Virus record (IMG/VR): IMGVR_UViG_3300049215_000850
Span: 1-56,678 of that record
Origin: a virus
DNA: 56,678 nucleotides
Direction: 5' to 3' (one strand)
Shown here one piece after another: positions 25,778 through 34,360 of the stretch. Under the pieces are notes generated by a model. The model had not been told where the DNA came from and searched no databases. It was given only the letters and a program-made list of their open reading frames with translations. How positions within the stretch are numbered: position 1 is the first letter of the stretch; each line of letters opens with the position of its first letter. Made by a program: the position numbers and the translations under genes.

Positions 25778-25914
25778 TACATTCCCGGCGGGAGGCTGTT
25801 GGAGCGATAGACAGAATCCAACAACGGATTCTCACCCGCAGGCCACATGAGCGGTAGCAGGGTGATGCCTGCCAATACGATGAGGACTGCCAGACCCGCC
25901 ATTACCGCACGCAT
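25777..25914 (-). CDS. Tiny membrane protein of the cassette (45 aa)
   Basis: One hydrophobic helix (about residues 5-24, VMAGLAVLIVLAGITLLPL) with a short polar tail. It shares single-base overlaps with the genes on both sides, which supports its reality. It probably acts with the O-antigen ligase-like protein, for example as an inhibitor or partner. Small hydrophobic polymerase inhibitors are known from serotype-converting phages, but that link is inference. Confidence 0.6.
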   Translation of the reverse strand: MRAVMAGLAVLIVLAGITLLPLMWPAGENPLLDSVYRSNSLPPGM

Positions 25915-26546
25915 TATTGCAGCGTGTACGGAATGTTGGTGTAAACGTGCGTGGTCGTGCCGATGTTCGTACCCACGTTCGAGAGCATGAGAGCGGTGCT
26001 CGCTGCGCAACCCTTAGTCAGACCCGCTCCAAGCGTGATAGTGGACTTGGTTGATATGTAGAGACCAATGCCCATCGGAACCTGATCCACAAGGTCGGCA
26101 ATCGGCCAGCTTGCAATCAGCCTGCCGTCGGAGCATTCCAACGCCAGAGCAGTTGCAGTCGCCGCCGTGCCGCTGACCATGATGGTCAGTGCGCCGTTAG
26201 GAATGATGGTCCTGCCTGCCGTCGATGCGATGAGAGTGGTCATCGAGGCACTGGTCAGGCTCGTGGATACCGTCACGTCGGTGTAGTTCTGCTGAACCAA
26301 CGGATTGCCCGTCAGTGCGGTGCTGAACGTCACGCCGCTGGTGTTGATACCGCCAGAGATAGCGGCCGTGCTACCGCTGTCGAGTGTCAGGGTGGCACCA
26401 GACTTCACCTTGAGTTCACCACCGGATTCGACTACTTCGCGGTCGCCATTGGTATCTCGGTAGATTTTGGTCGTGTGCGTCTGCGCATATGCCCCAGCAG
26501 GGAGCATGAGCACCGTAGCCAGGATAAGAAGCTTATACAATTTCAT
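25914..26546 (-). CDS. Secreted protein heading the inserted cassette (210 aa)
   Basis: A Sec signal peptide is evident: MKLYKLL, a hydrophobic core, then AGAYA-QT with likely cleavage after residue 20. The mature protein begins with a Gly/Glu beta repeat-like region and is Thr/Ala/Ser-rich. The start at 26546 is chosen because AGGAG lies 6 nt upstream; the ATG 6 nt earlier is too close. A terminator lies just upstream (26560-26593), so this gene starts a separate transcription unit. Function unknown. Confidence 0.65.
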   Translation of the reverse strand: MKLYKLLILATVLMLPAGAYAQTHTTKIYRDTNGDREVVESGGELKVKSGATLTLDSGSTAAISGGINTSGVTFSTALTGNPLVQQNYTDVTVSTSLTSASMTTLIASTAGRTIIPNGALTIMVSGTAATATALALECSDGRLIASWPIADLVDQVPMGIGLYISTKSTITLGAGLTKGCAASTALMLSNVGTNIGTTTHVYTNIPYTLQ

Positions 26547-26559
26547 GGTCATCTCCTTG

Positions 26560-26593
26560 AGGGGAAAAGAAAGGGCGGGAGTTACCCCGCCCC
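26560..26593 (-). terminator. Intrinsic terminator after the 154-aa gene
   Basis: On the minus strand a GGGCGGG / CCCGCCC stem (26573-26592) with a short AT loop is followed by TTTCTTTT. It would end the head operon before the secreted cassette. Confidence 0.7.
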
Positions 26594-26599
26594 TACAGG

Positions 26600-27064
26600 T
26601 TAGGTGAAGCTCTGTGCAGGCTGGATGCGCTTGCGGCCACGGATGGCGATAAGTGCCAATGAGGTGCCAGTCGAGTGCGTGCCAGAGTAGTTGAAGCGTC
26701 CGCGCACGTAGCGTTTCGACCCACGGTAGCCCACAGAATAAGACTGTGAGCAATCGCTGTTCGCCGTCAGAACCTTGATGGTGCCAACGTTCGTGCCCGT
26801 GACGTAGTTCGTCAGGTCGGCGTTTGCAACGGCGGTATAGTTGCCGTCAACGTCGGTGTCGGACTCCTGAACTTCAAGCTCAAGCTTGTCGGTCGAGGAG
26901 TAGGTGTCGGCGTTGGTGCCGATGAGGAAAATAAGCTCAACGGCATCGCAGTCTGCTGTGTCGCAACCAGAACCGTCCGCAGGGACAGCATCGGCCGTAC
27001 GGATTAGCGGAACGAGCATAGTAACCACGTCCGTCGAGGAGTGGAGATTTGAGTGACTTACCAT
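26600..27064 (-). CDS. Small virion protein next to the capsid gene (154 aa)
   Basis: A 154-residue beta-type protein with patterns common in phage proteins encoded beside the capsid gene: DAVELIFLIGTNAD, KLELEVQESDTD, and SVGYRGSKRYVRGRFNYSG. It is probably a decoration or head-associated protein. It is bracketed by two terminators (27084-27118 and 26560-26593), a sign of separately tuned expression. Confidence 0.65.
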   Translation of the reverse strand: MVSHSNLHSSTDVVTMLVPLIRTADAVPADGSGCDTADCDAVELIFLIGTNADTYSSTDKLELEVQESDTDVDGNYTAVANADLTNYVTGTNVGTIKVLTANSDCSQSYSVGYRGSKRYVRGRFNYSGTHSTGTSLALIAIRGRKRIQPAQSFT

Positions 27065-27083
27065 AGTGGAATCCTTCCTTAGA

Positions 27084-27118
27084 ATGAAAAAGACGGCTGG
27101 GCACTCAGGCCCAGCCAG
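27084..27118 (-). terminator. Intrinsic terminator after the major capsid gene
   Basis: On the minus strand an 8-bp perfect stem GGCTGGGC / GCCCAGCC (27095-27102 and 27109-27116) is followed by GTC and five T (27086-27090). It lies 13 nt downstream of the capsid stop. Partial termination here would make capsid protein the most abundant head product. Confidence 0.75.
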
Positions 27119-27130
27119 TTAACAAGGAGA

Positions 27131-28432
27131 TTATGCCGAGACCTTCATGATCTTCATTGCTTCGAAGTTGACCATGCCGCCACCGACACGACGAGTCGTG
27201 TAGAAGCCGATGTACGGCTTGTTTGAATACGGATCACGCAGAATGCGTAAGCCGACGCGGTCAACGATTTGGTAGGCCTGCTTGAAGTCACCGTACGCGG
27301 CAGCGAGAGCCGAAGCACTCACGGCTGCAATGTCAGCGGCGAAGCGCACGGCCTTGCCGAGAACGAGCATTTCCATGCCGGCGTTGCGGTCGTAGTTCAT
27401 GTTGAAGATCGGGCGGCCTTCACCGTCCTTGATCAACATTGCCTTGGCGTTGGTAGCGCGCTGGTAGAGCCATACAGCGTTGTTCTGATAGGCTTCTTTC
27501 AGGGCGTTCTGGGTGTTGATGAAACCGTCATACGTCAGGTTGGACGCATCGGTGGTGACTACCTGTTCGACCTGACCGGACGAGAGAGTCGTACCAGAGG
27601 TGTAGCTCATGATGCCCTTGGGCTGGCCGACACCTGAACCGGTGACGAAAGCCGTGGCTTCTTTGCGTGCGAACTTGTCGGCGACTTTGTTCTGAATCCA
27701 CGACTCGACGTCGATGACACCGTCATCGAGCATCTTCTGGGTCACCTGAGGGTTGGCGTACATCTCATGCGCGTAGATGTCGATTTTGCCCATCGTCGGG
27801 GTGGTGGTTGAGCTTCGTGTACCGCGTTCAGAGGTCCAGCTTGCGTCCGCTTCGTCATAGTCAACGACGATTTCGAGAGTGTCGCTGCCGATTTGGGTCA
27901 CGTTCGCCAACTGGCGCAGGGGTGAGGTTTCAAACACCTTCGTGGTGATCAGGCCACCGAATTCAGGAAGAGTAAGGAAGCCGCCGTTCGGATCGGAGTC
28001 AGCCGACATGGCTTTCAGTTCCGGGTCATCCTTGATCGCCTGGCGGAGATGTTCGTCGAAGTACAGCTTGCTGTGGCCGGAATCGAGACGGGCGAACTCG
28101 TTGAACAGCTTGTTGGTCTTGCGCTGCAGAGCCTTTGCGTCCTTCTCGGTGGAGCCGGGATTGACGCGATTCAGAGCGGTGACGATCTGATCGAGCTGCT
28201 TCTGCTGGGCTTTCTGACCTTCTTCAAGAGCTTTTGCCTTAGCTTCTGCGTTCTGGGAAGCCTGTAAGCCGTCGCTGATGGACTTTTCCATCTTCACGAA
28301 CTTGCCTTTGGTTTCGCCGTCAAGCTCATCAAACTTCGTCTTGATGGGGAGAATTTCGGTCTTAAGACCTTCAAAAGCCTGCATTGCTTTTTCGGCCGCT
28401 TTATTCACGTCATCTAATGTGATCTCTGACAT
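27131..28432 (-). CDS. Major capsid protein, HK97 fold
   Basis: This 433-residue protein has the architecture of HK97-type capsids: a charged coiled-coil delta domain (about residues 1-110) that acts as scaffold and is cut off by the prohead protease encoded just upstream, then the mature shell domain. Typical marks are GGFLTLPEFGGLITTKV near 150-166, the E-loop region with SWTSERGTRS, and a late ADIAAVSASALAAAYGDFKQAY. The protease is encoded 8 nt upstream. Confidence 0.92.
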   Translation of the reverse strand: MSEITLDDVNKAAEKAMQAFEGLKTEILPIKTKFDELDGETKGKFVKMEKSISDGLQASQNAEAKAKALEEGQKAQQKQLDQIVTALNRVNPGSTEKDAKALQRKTNKLFNEFARLDSGHSKLYFDEHLRQAIKDDPELKAMSADSDPNGGFLTLPEFGGLITTKVFETSPLRQLANVTQIGSDTLEIVVDYDEADASWTSERGTRSSTTTPTMGKIDIYAHEMYANPQVTQKMLDDGVIDVESWIQNKVADKFARKEATAFVTGSGVGQPKGIMSYTSGTTLSSGQVEQVVTTDASNLTYDGFINTQNALKEAYQNNAVWLYQRATNAKAMLIKDGEGRPIFNMNYDRNAGMEMLVLGKAVRFAADIAAVSASALAAAYGDFKQAYQIVDRVGLRILRDPYSNKPYIGFYTTRRVGGGMVNFEAMKIMKVSA

Positions 28433-28439
28433 AACTATC

Positions 28440-29084
28440 CTATAATTTGATTTGGTTAAAATGATTGAAGATTTGCTTTAAGCTCTCAGCACCACCATCC
28501 CGGTGTTTCAGCAAAGCCTTGTAGCCATCGGAAACCACGACTTTGGCTTCCTTCTGGCTCAGTCGTCCTACGTCCCGTAGGAATTCCTCGAAGTCGCGCT
28601 CGGTCATGAACGCGCCGTCTTCTGATTTGACCCGTGTGATCTGGGCTTTCTCGTTGGCAGGGAAGGTGACGAGAGACACTTCATAGAGGTCAACCTCGGT
28701 CAGCTTGCGAACGCCCTTGTCCGCGTCGATTTCCCACTTCTTTGCTGCGTAGCCGATGGACATCCCGGTGATGGCCCCGGCCTTGACGAGCGTGTAGGCG
28801 TCATTGCCCATGCTGGTCTCTAAGATGCGGCCTTTGACGTACAGGCCCTTCTTCTGCTCCTCGACCTCATCCCACACGCCGATGGGCTCGTCGCTATCGT
28901 GCTGCCAGAGCATGACCGGCTTGCGGCCCTTAATCGTCTTCGTGAACGCACCGGGCACTACGATGTCGCTATAGCTATCAACGTTGTTGAATACCGAAGC
29001 GAATCCCTCGATGGTGCGCGTACCGTCTTCGGCCTTCACATCGGTGAGGGAGAAGGAGAGGCGTTTGAGTTCCATGTTTAACAT
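28440..29084 (-). CDS. Prohead protease, HK97 family
   Basis: The 214-residue serine protease matures the capsid. The family landmarks are RTIEGFASVFNNVDSYSDIV (residues 23-42), the catalytic-type His in LWQHD and the Ser in GMSIGY, followed by DLYEVSLVTFPAN. An alternative start three codons in (MELKRLS) is equally possible. It overlaps the 67-residue gene by 7 nt. Confidence 0.9.
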   Translation of the reverse strand: MLNMELKRLSFSLTDVKAEDGTRTIEGFASVFNNVDSYSDIVVPGAFTKTIKGRKPVMLWQHDSDEPIGVWDEVEEQKKGLYVKGRILETSMGNDAYTLVKAGAITGMSIGYAAKKWEIDADKGVRKLTEVDLYEVSLVTFPANEKAQITRVKSEDGAFMTERDFEEFLRDVGRLSQKEAKVVVSDGYKALLKHRDGGAESLKQIFNHFNQIKL

Positions 29085-29281
29085 CCGTGTTGTTGAGCGG
29101 TGACGTGTTCAGTGGCGATTACCTTGCCCTCGAAGAGCAGGTGGAATCGCATTAGGCAGACGAGGTGGTCGCAGTAGAGAATCTCGGTCTTGATGTCGAT
29201 CTGTATGGCCGAAACGTCGAATGGACGCGGCTGGAAGTCGGCAGATATGACGTTGCCGTGCTGCGAGAGGATGCGGGCCAC
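29078..29281 (-). CDS. Hypothetical protein (67 aa)
   Basis: A small beta-rich protein with a C-terminal Cys, encoded between the 91-residue gene and the protease and overlapping the latter by 7 nt. No motif recognised. Tight packing supports translation. Confidence 0.55.
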   Translation of the reverse strand: MARILSQHGNVISADFQPRPFDVSAIQIDIKTEILYCDHLVCLMRFHLLFEGKVIATEHVTAQQHGC

Positions 29282-29284
29282 TGG

Positions 29285-29560
29285 CTAATAGCGATGAAAA
29301 GTCTGAACGGTAACGGTGCCGTCTTCATGCTTCTGCATGACGCACTGCACGCGTTCTAGAGCCCTGCCTTCCTCCACAACGGGTAGGTCAGGGTGCCCAG
29401 AGACAATCAGCGAAATGGTGCCGCTTGCGAGATCGTCGTCGGTTACTCCGGCGCGTTCGACTTTAACTTCATTGCCGAATAGCTGCTGGACCAGTGCCAA
29501 GGACATTTTCACGATGCCTGCGCGGCGTTCCCCCTCAGGAGATGTGGATGCGGTGTTCAT
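29285..29560 (-). CDS. Hypothetical protein (91 aa)
   Basis: A 91-residue acidic protein with a folded-looking C-terminal half (GTISLIVSGHPDLPVVEE, then RVQCVMQKHEDGTVTV). It overlaps the head morphogenesis gene by 4 nt. Function unknown; a head-assembly accessory is possible from context. Confidence 0.6.
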   Translation of the reverse strand: MNTASTSPEGERRAGIVKMSLALVQQLFGNEVKVERAGVTDDDLASGTISLIVSGHPDLPVVEEGRALERVQCVMQKHEDGTVTVQTFHRY

Positions 29561-30306
29561 TCAGCCTCCTCATACGCCAGCGCACACCGGCAGTTGATTA
29601 CGTTCTCGGAACTCGCCGAGGTATCCCCCGGGCGGTCCATCTCTTCACCGCCGACGACGAACTTCGCGTCGAGCGGTATCGCCTCGCTCCCAGCCATCGC
29701 GGCATGTTCTGGCCGCGTGCGGTTGTCGAGGGTCGGCAGCCATGACTTCAGCATCTTCACGTCGAGCTGGCGTTCCGCCTCGCGGACGCTCTCGATGCTG
29801 CCGAAGCTCGCGGCGGCTTGGGTTTCTGTTCGGGCGACGGTGGCGGCCCGGAAGGGAGTCATATCGCTTACTTGCCTGATGTTTCGTGCGATTTCCTCGG
29901 TTCCAAGCCCCTCGTCAACCCCTGCGGAAATGGCGTTTATCACGTCATCCCGGTCGGTGTCTGCGATTAGCTGCGACTTGCGCAGCGATTCCTTGCTGAT
30001 CCACTGGGCGACCAGTGATTCGTATATGGTCTGTGCGGCCTTCTTCTCGACCCTCCGCGACTTAATCTGCCCGAGGGCCAGCTTCGAGAAGACCGGGATT
30101 GTCCGGCGGTAGTGGTCCTCGATGAGACCCTTCACGCGGTTCCGATGTGTCACGAAGACGTGCGTCGGCGGATGGCCGTTGCTCGAGTATTCCTTTGCCG
30201 CCTGCTCGACCATGGCGTTGCGGGCGCGGCTGTGCTCGACGCGAAGCTGCACCTCAAGACGCGTCATGGCGAAGAGCCACGAGCGGAGGAGCTTCTGCCT
30301 ATCCAT
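29557..30306 (-). CDS. Phage head morphogenesis protein (Mu F / SPP1 gp7-like)
   Basis: The 249-residue minor head protein has an N-terminal helical region, then the family core with TVARTETQAAASFGSIES and a C-terminal LKSWLPTLDNRTRPEHAAM followed by INCRC. Such proteins bind the portal and enter with the DNA or help start head assembly. It overlaps the portal gene by 8 nt. Confidence 0.85.
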   Translation of the reverse strand: MDRQKLLRSWLFAMTRLEVQLRVEHSRARNAMVEQAAKEYSSNGHPPTHVFVTHRNRVKGLIEDHYRRTIPVFSKLALGQIKSRRVEKKAAQTIYESLVAQWISKESLRKSQLIADTDRDDVINAISAGVDEGLGTEEIARNIRQVSDMTPFRAATVARTETQAAASFGSIESVREAERQLDVKMLKSWLPTLDNRTRPEHAAMAGSEAIPLDAKFVVGGEEMDRPGDTSASSENVINCRCALAYEEAE

Positions 30307-31597
30307 TCACCGGGTCCTGCGTCGCGGCAGGGCTTCCCTGTTCCGCGAGATGAACCGAATCCCCAACCATTTCGAGCGGGATGCTGTTGAACGGCACGAG
30401 GATCACGTCCCCGCCCTCCACGTCATCCATGCCCATCGCCCTGCGTTTTTCATTCGTCGTCATGTACTGTGCGGCGTTGATCCGGTCGGCCTTCTGCTTC
30501 CTGAGCGGCTCAAGGGCCTGAATCATGTCCTCGTCGTACCAGAGGTAGAGGTCCTCTCCGTAAGCAGGAGTCAGCCACCGGTTCAAGGCGTCGTTGATGA
30601 CGCAGACCAGTGGGACGACCGTATCGCCCCAGAAGGCCAGTTTTGCCTCTTCGTAGTTGGCGTAGGTGTTGTCGCCGGGTATCCCGAGGAGCTGGGGCGG
30701 CACGCCGAAGGCGAGGGCGATGTCCCTTGCCGCCGAGTGCTTACCCTCAAGGAATTCCATGTCCTTGGGGTTCAGGCTCATTTCCTTCCAGTCCAAACCG
30801 CCTTCGAGGAGCATCGGGCGTCCGGCGTTGCTCGGGCCGGAGAACTGCTCGTCGATCATCTGCTTGACGCGGGTGTACTGGTCCTCCGAGAGCGTTCCGC
30901 TCTTCCCGTCCTCACCGGTGACGACGAGAGCCCCGGAAGGGCGCGCGCCGTTGTCGATAAGGCGGTTGTTCCACTTCTGGCCGCCCGTGTGGATGTCCAC
31001 ACCGAGCGAGGCAGCCTGAAGGGGACTCATCCCGTACCACGCGTTGAGCGGGTTGAAGGTCTTGATCTGCAGGACGGCCGACTTCCCGGAGATGCGGTCA
31101 ACCGGGAATACCCTGGTCGTGTTCGCGTCCGGCTTGTACTCGTAGTAGGCGGGTAGCATTCCTTGCCCTTTTTCAACCCTGACCTTTCCGGGGTTCAACG
31201 TCTCGAGTTCACCGGGCTTCCTGCCGTTCTCCATCCCGTTGCCGAAGATGTAGCTGTTGCCGGCGAGTTGGTAGTAGCTCACCAGAGCCTGCATGAACTC
31301 CCTTCCCGATTGCGTCGGGTTCGGGTTCTCAAGCAGGTCGAGCAATTCGTGGGTCTCGACCTTCGCCAGCTTCCCGCCTTTCTTGCGGTAGAGCTGCGGC
31401 TCGATCGAGGATGCGGCCACGGCGATCTTGTTGATGCAGGCGTAGGCAACGACGCACTGGGCGTAGCCTTCCGTGGCAAGCTGCTCGTACTTCGCTCCGC
31501 TCAACCCCGACTTCGCGGAACCAAGCGCGACGAAGTAGGTAGAACTCTTGCGGCCGGAGACCGGCTGGGCTTGCTTACGTCGGAACGGCCAGCCCAC
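30299..31597 (-). CDS. Portal protein, HK97 type
   Basis: The 432-residue dodecameric ring protein is the DNA gate at one capsid vertex. Family landmarks include an N-terminal basic segment, ACINKIAVAASSIEPQLYR near 50-68, WYGMSPLQAASLGVD near 180, a LEGGLDWKEMSLNPKDMEFLE core, and IALAFGVPPQLLGIPGDNT. The GTG start follows the terminase stop with no gap. The next gene overlaps by 8 nt. Confidence 0.92.
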   Translation of the reverse strand: MGWPFRRKQAQPVSGRKSSTYFVALGSAKSGLSGAKYEQLATEGYAQCVVAYACINKIAVAASSIEPQLYRKKGGKLAKVETHELLDLLENPNPTQSGREFMQALVSYYQLAGNSYIFGNGMENGRKPGELETLNPGKVRVEKGQGMLPAYYEYKPDANTTRVFPVDRISGKSAVLQIKTFNPLNAWYGMSPLQAASLGVDIHTGGQKWNNRLIDNGARPSGALVVTGEDGKSGTLSEDQYTRVKQMIDEQFSGPSNAGRPMLLEGGLDWKEMSLNPKDMEFLEGKHSAARDIALAFGVPPQLLGIPGDNTYANYEEAKLAFWGDTVVPLVCVINDALNRWLTPAYGEDLYLWYDEDMIQALEPLRKQKADRINAAQYMTTNEKRRAMGMDDVEGGDVILVPFNSIPLEMVGDSVHLAEQGSPAATQDPVNG

Positions 31598-33004
31598 CTA
31601 CAGACTCCGTATGCGTGGCTGCGCGGCGTTCGCCCTCTTCTTGGCCCAGGCGAGGAACTGCGTCGTCGAGTCCACCTGGTCGTCATGCGGGGCGTTCGGA
31701 AAAGTCATCATTTCCATCTCGTAATCGGTTAACCAAGGGGCGTGCAGGGGCACAGCAACCTTGCCCGCTTCGACCGTTGCTGACTCAGCACTGGCGCGGG
31801 TGATTTTGTCTTTCTCCGGATTGATCGCAATGATCGGCATAGCGGTTTCCCGCTGGAAATCCTGAATCAACTGCTGGCCGCTGGCCTTGTCCTCGATGAG
31901 GATGGCATTCGGTTGCCAGTCGTTCGCCTGCCGGATGACGGCGATCTTCAGGTCTGGGTATTCCAGCCGGCGGACCATCACATGCAGGAGGTCGAAACCG
32001 TCCTTGCGAATACCCCACGTCGTGCAACAGCTTGGGTCTGCCCCAGTGTGGCCCTTGATCGCGGTGTCCCAGCTTTGAACGATCAGGTCGTACTGGTCCT
32101 GTGGTCTCTCGTATCGCCTGAGCCAGCCAGCCTTGAAGATGCCGCCGTCGGCGGGAGCCGGACGCTGCTGGTACTGCCCAGCGAAGGCGTAGCTGCCCAT
32201 CTCGATCTTCTGGCGTTCGATGGCCTCGCGGCTCTCGCGCTCAGGATGGAGAACGTCTCCGGCCTCGCGGGTAACTTTGACCCCTCCGAAGTCGATAACG
32301 GTCTTCACCTCGGCAATGCCGGGGATGCAAAGATGCTCCCAGCCACCCTTGGCCAGAAGATGGCCGGATAGGTCTGTGGCATGCAGCCGCTGCATCACAA
32401 CGACGATCACGCCGTTTTCCTTGTCATCAAGGCGGTTGGCAAAGGTCTGGTCGAACCACGTCAGGGCTGTCTGGCGTTGAACGTCAGAGAGTGCCTGCGA
32501 TGGGTTGTGCGGGTCGTCCACGATCAGGAAGTTGCCGCCGTCGCCGGTGGCTGTTCCTCCGACCGAGGTAGCGAATCGCTGACCCCGTGCCGTCGTGACG
32601 AATTTGCTCTTCTCGTTCTGGTCGCCCGTCAGAATGACCGAGGGAAATACCCTGCGGTACCAGTCTGACTGCATCACGAGACGGCAGTCGACGCTGTGCT
32701 TGAGCGAGAGACGGTCGCTGTAGCTCGCCGCGACGATTCGTTCGCTCGGCTTCTTCCCGATGAGCCATGCAGGCCATGCCACGCTGACGCTGATGGATTT
32801 CAGGTAGCGGGGCGGAACGTTGATGATGAGCCGCTTTATCTCACGCCGGGTGCAGGCTTCGAGATACTCGGCGATCAGGTCGATGTGCCAGTTGTGCTTG
32901 TAGCTCGCACCGGGGTCAACCGTGCGGAACGTCTTCTGCGTGAAGGCAGCGAGGCGAGTCCTCAGCAGCGCGTCAAGCGCGTCAGCTTGGGTCGGCCTCT
33001 TCAT
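31598..33004 (-). CDS. Terminase large subunit
   Basis: This 468-residue DNA packaging motor has an N-terminal ATPase and a C-terminal RNase-H-like nuclease. The ATPase P-loop is the phage variant NVPPRYLKS (about residues 63-71), and Walker B is FLIVDDP (about 159-165). The nuclease acidic residues are in VQSWDTAIKGHTGADPS and ILIEDKASG. It lies between the small subunit and the portal. The motor type cannot be assigned to cos or pac with certainty. Confidence 0.93.
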   Translation of the reverse strand: MKRPTQADALDALLRTRLAAFTQKTFRTVDPGASYKHNWHIDLIAEYLEACTRREIKRLIINVPPRYLKSISVSVAWPAWLIGKKPSERIVAASYSDRLSLKHSVDCRLVMQSDWYRRVFPSVILTGDQNEKSKFVTTARGQRFATSVGGTATGDGGNFLIVDDPHNPSQALSDVQRQTALTWFDQTFANRLDDKENGVIVVVMQRLHATDLSGHLLAKGGWEHLCIPGIAEVKTVIDFGGVKVTREAGDVLHPERESREAIERQKIEMGSYAFAGQYQQRPAPADGGIFKAGWLRRYERPQDQYDLIVQSWDTAIKGHTGADPSCCTTWGIRKDGFDLLHVMVRRLEYPDLKIAVIRQANDWQPNAILIEDKASGQQLIQDFQRETAMPIIAINPEKDKITRASAESATVEAGKVAVPLHAPWLTDYEMEMMTFPNAPHDDQVDSTTQFLAWAKKRANAAQPRIRSL

Positions 33005-33233
33005 TCAAGAAACCGCAGATATCGTCACAGAGCTTATTGTGCTCTTCTGACTGAAACAGAAATGTAATCCCCTCACTCGGGAAGAAGCAGACGCGGTTGT
33101 AGCCTTGGTTGTCACAGATAATCACTGCAGATCCGGGCTTTTCGACGTGGAACGGGCCGTTGCCATGAACCCGAATGGATTCCGGCAAGAAGGGTGTCTG
33201 GACAAGCCGGTCAAGCATCCTCAGCCTCTTCAT
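32982..33233 (-). CDS. Hypothetical protein between terminase genes (83 aa)
   Basis: An 83-residue soluble protein that overlaps the small terminase gene by 23 nt and the large one by 23 nt. It shows no clear domain. Both overlaps and the lack of a gap support translation as a coupled gene, perhaps a packaging accessory. Confidence 0.6.
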   Translation of the reverse strand: MKRLRMLDRLVQTPFLPESIRVHGNGPFHVEKPGSAVIICDNQGYNRVCFFPSEGITFLFQSEEHNKLCDDICGFLNEEADPS

Positions 33234-33528
33234 GCAGGCCGTTGATGTACTGGTCGAGCAGGGCCTTGTCGTCGTCGGCTACCGGGCCACTCGGAGGAGG
33301 CGGGGTCACGATTGCGGTCGGCATCTTGCTGTGCAGGAACGGTGCGGCGGATTTGGCCATCTCGTCTCGGCGGGAATGCTCAGCGGTCTTGTCTCGCATA
33401 ACACGAAGCATGTAATCGAGCGGCATCTCGCCGCCTTTCTGCGCCGTCTCAATGATCTCGGCTCGCTTCTTGTTTGAACCGCCGAGCTTGCGACCCGCGC
33501 CTTTTCGCTTTCCGCCGTGTACTGACAT
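33211..33528 (-). CDS. Terminase small subunit-like protein
   Basis: The 105-residue protein starts with the basic GGKRKGAGRKLGG motif frequent in small terminase and phage DNA-packaging proteins. A helical region follows (PLDYMLRVMRDKTAEHSRRDEMAKSAAPFLH), then a Pro-rich linker and an acidic C-terminus. It likely recognises the packaging site and hands DNA to the motor two genes downstream. It is shorter than most small subunits but in the right place. Confidence 0.75.
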   Translation of the reverse strand: MSVHGGKRKGAGRKLGGSNKKRAEIIETAQKGGEMPLDYMLRVMRDKTAEHSRRDEMAKSAAPFLHSKMPTAIVTPPPPSGPVADDDKALLDQYINGLHEEAEDA

Positions 33529-33586
33529 ACCTTGAATAATCTTGAAAATCTATCAATCGGAGCGTACTCGCCCAATTATGACCAGA

Positions 33587-33615
33587 AGTATGCAGGAATT
33601 CGTCTTGACTGTCTA
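33587..33615 (-). promoter_or_regulatory. Candidate promoter for the late operon
   Basis: On the minus strand a TAGACA -35 (33610-33615) and CATACT -10 (33587-33592) are separated by exactly 17 bp. They lie in the 125-bp AT-richer gap just upstream of the terminase small-subunit gene. It would drive the leftward morphogenesis genes. Confidence 0.45.
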
Positions 33616-33653
33616 CAAATAAATCACACGTCGTTTATGGGTAATTCGATTGG

Positions 33654-34055
33654 TCAGGAAACCCGCTTGTCTTCGATCGCGTAGAAGAGAGCAAATACGC
33701 CGTGTCTGAACCGAAGCCTGCAGGCGTCTTTGCTGAGGCCTACCACGGTTCCGATCTTCCTCCAGCTGCGGTTCTCTGCCCTCGCCCAGATGATGCGCGT
33801 GTACTCCTTGCCGTAGGCGGGATGCTGGGTCAGCCACGCCAGCCACCTGATGACCTGGTCCATCTCGGTGATCTGCTTGGCACTCAGGCCGATGCGCGGG
33901 GGAGTGGTGACGCCGTCGCGCCATATCTCGTAGAAACTTCGGATGATGTCAGGCCAGTTGCAGAACTTGGGACTGGCGACGTCGGGAGGGAGCTTGCGGA
34001 GGGTTCGCGTTGCGCGTTTGATCTGCTCGAAGACTTCGACCGCATCCTGCATCAT
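33654..34055 (-). CDS. DUF6362-like protein, possible late regulator
   Basis: The 133-residue protein resembles a family found before terminase genes in alphaproteobacterial-type phages. The C-terminal half looks like a helix-turn-helix (WRKIGTVVGLSKDACRLRFRHG), so it may bind DNA. The position just ahead of the late promoter suggests a regulator of late genes or a packaging factor. The role is inferred. Confidence 0.65.
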   Translation of the reverse strand: MMQDAVEVFEQIKRATRTLRKLPPDVASPKFCNWPDIIRSFYEIWRDGVTTPPRIGLSAKQITEMDQVIRWLAWLTQHPAYGKEYTRIIWARAENRSWRKIGTVVGLSKDACRLRFRHGVFALFYAIEDKRVS

Positions 34056-34204
34056 CTACCCATGGGTGGTTTGTCGGATAGTGGCACAACGTGTTGATGT
34101 GCGCAAGCTGGGTTTTATGGTTTGTTGATTTCCTCGCCCAAGTATTCGCATCGCTTCCTTACGGTCAGGGGCTTAAGACTCAATCCACATCAGGAGGTAA
34201 CGCC

Positions 34205-34360
34205 GTGCTTGAGTTTCGAACCACCCTTTCGGCCTCAGAGCTGACTCGCCTTTCTGATGAGTTGACCTGTGCGCTGAGCCTGCTAAGGCAATCGCGCACT
34301 TCGTTTGTCATGGCCTCTTACCTTTCATGGAGGTTGCGAGCGATTTGGCGATGTCGCTGA
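34205..34360 (+). CDS. Possible small plus-strand gene inside the leftward cluster (51 aa)
   Basis: A GTG codon preceded by a strong ribosome site (AGGAGG at 34192-34197, 7-nt spacing) opens a 51-codon frame on the strand opposite to its neighbours. The encoded peptide starts LEFRTTLSASELTRLSDEL and is helical. Its end overlaps the convergent DUF1376-like gene by 53 nt, where the sequence becomes W/R-rich and less convincing. It could be a small regulator or a chance frame. Confidence 0.35.
   Translation: MLEFRTTLSASELTRLSDELTCALSLLRQSRTSFVMASYLSWRLRAIWRCR

Noticed and set aside
30122-31156. 344-codon open frame on the plus strand
   Set aside because: Antisense to the portal and head morphogenesis genes, with no recognisable motif and no place in an operon.
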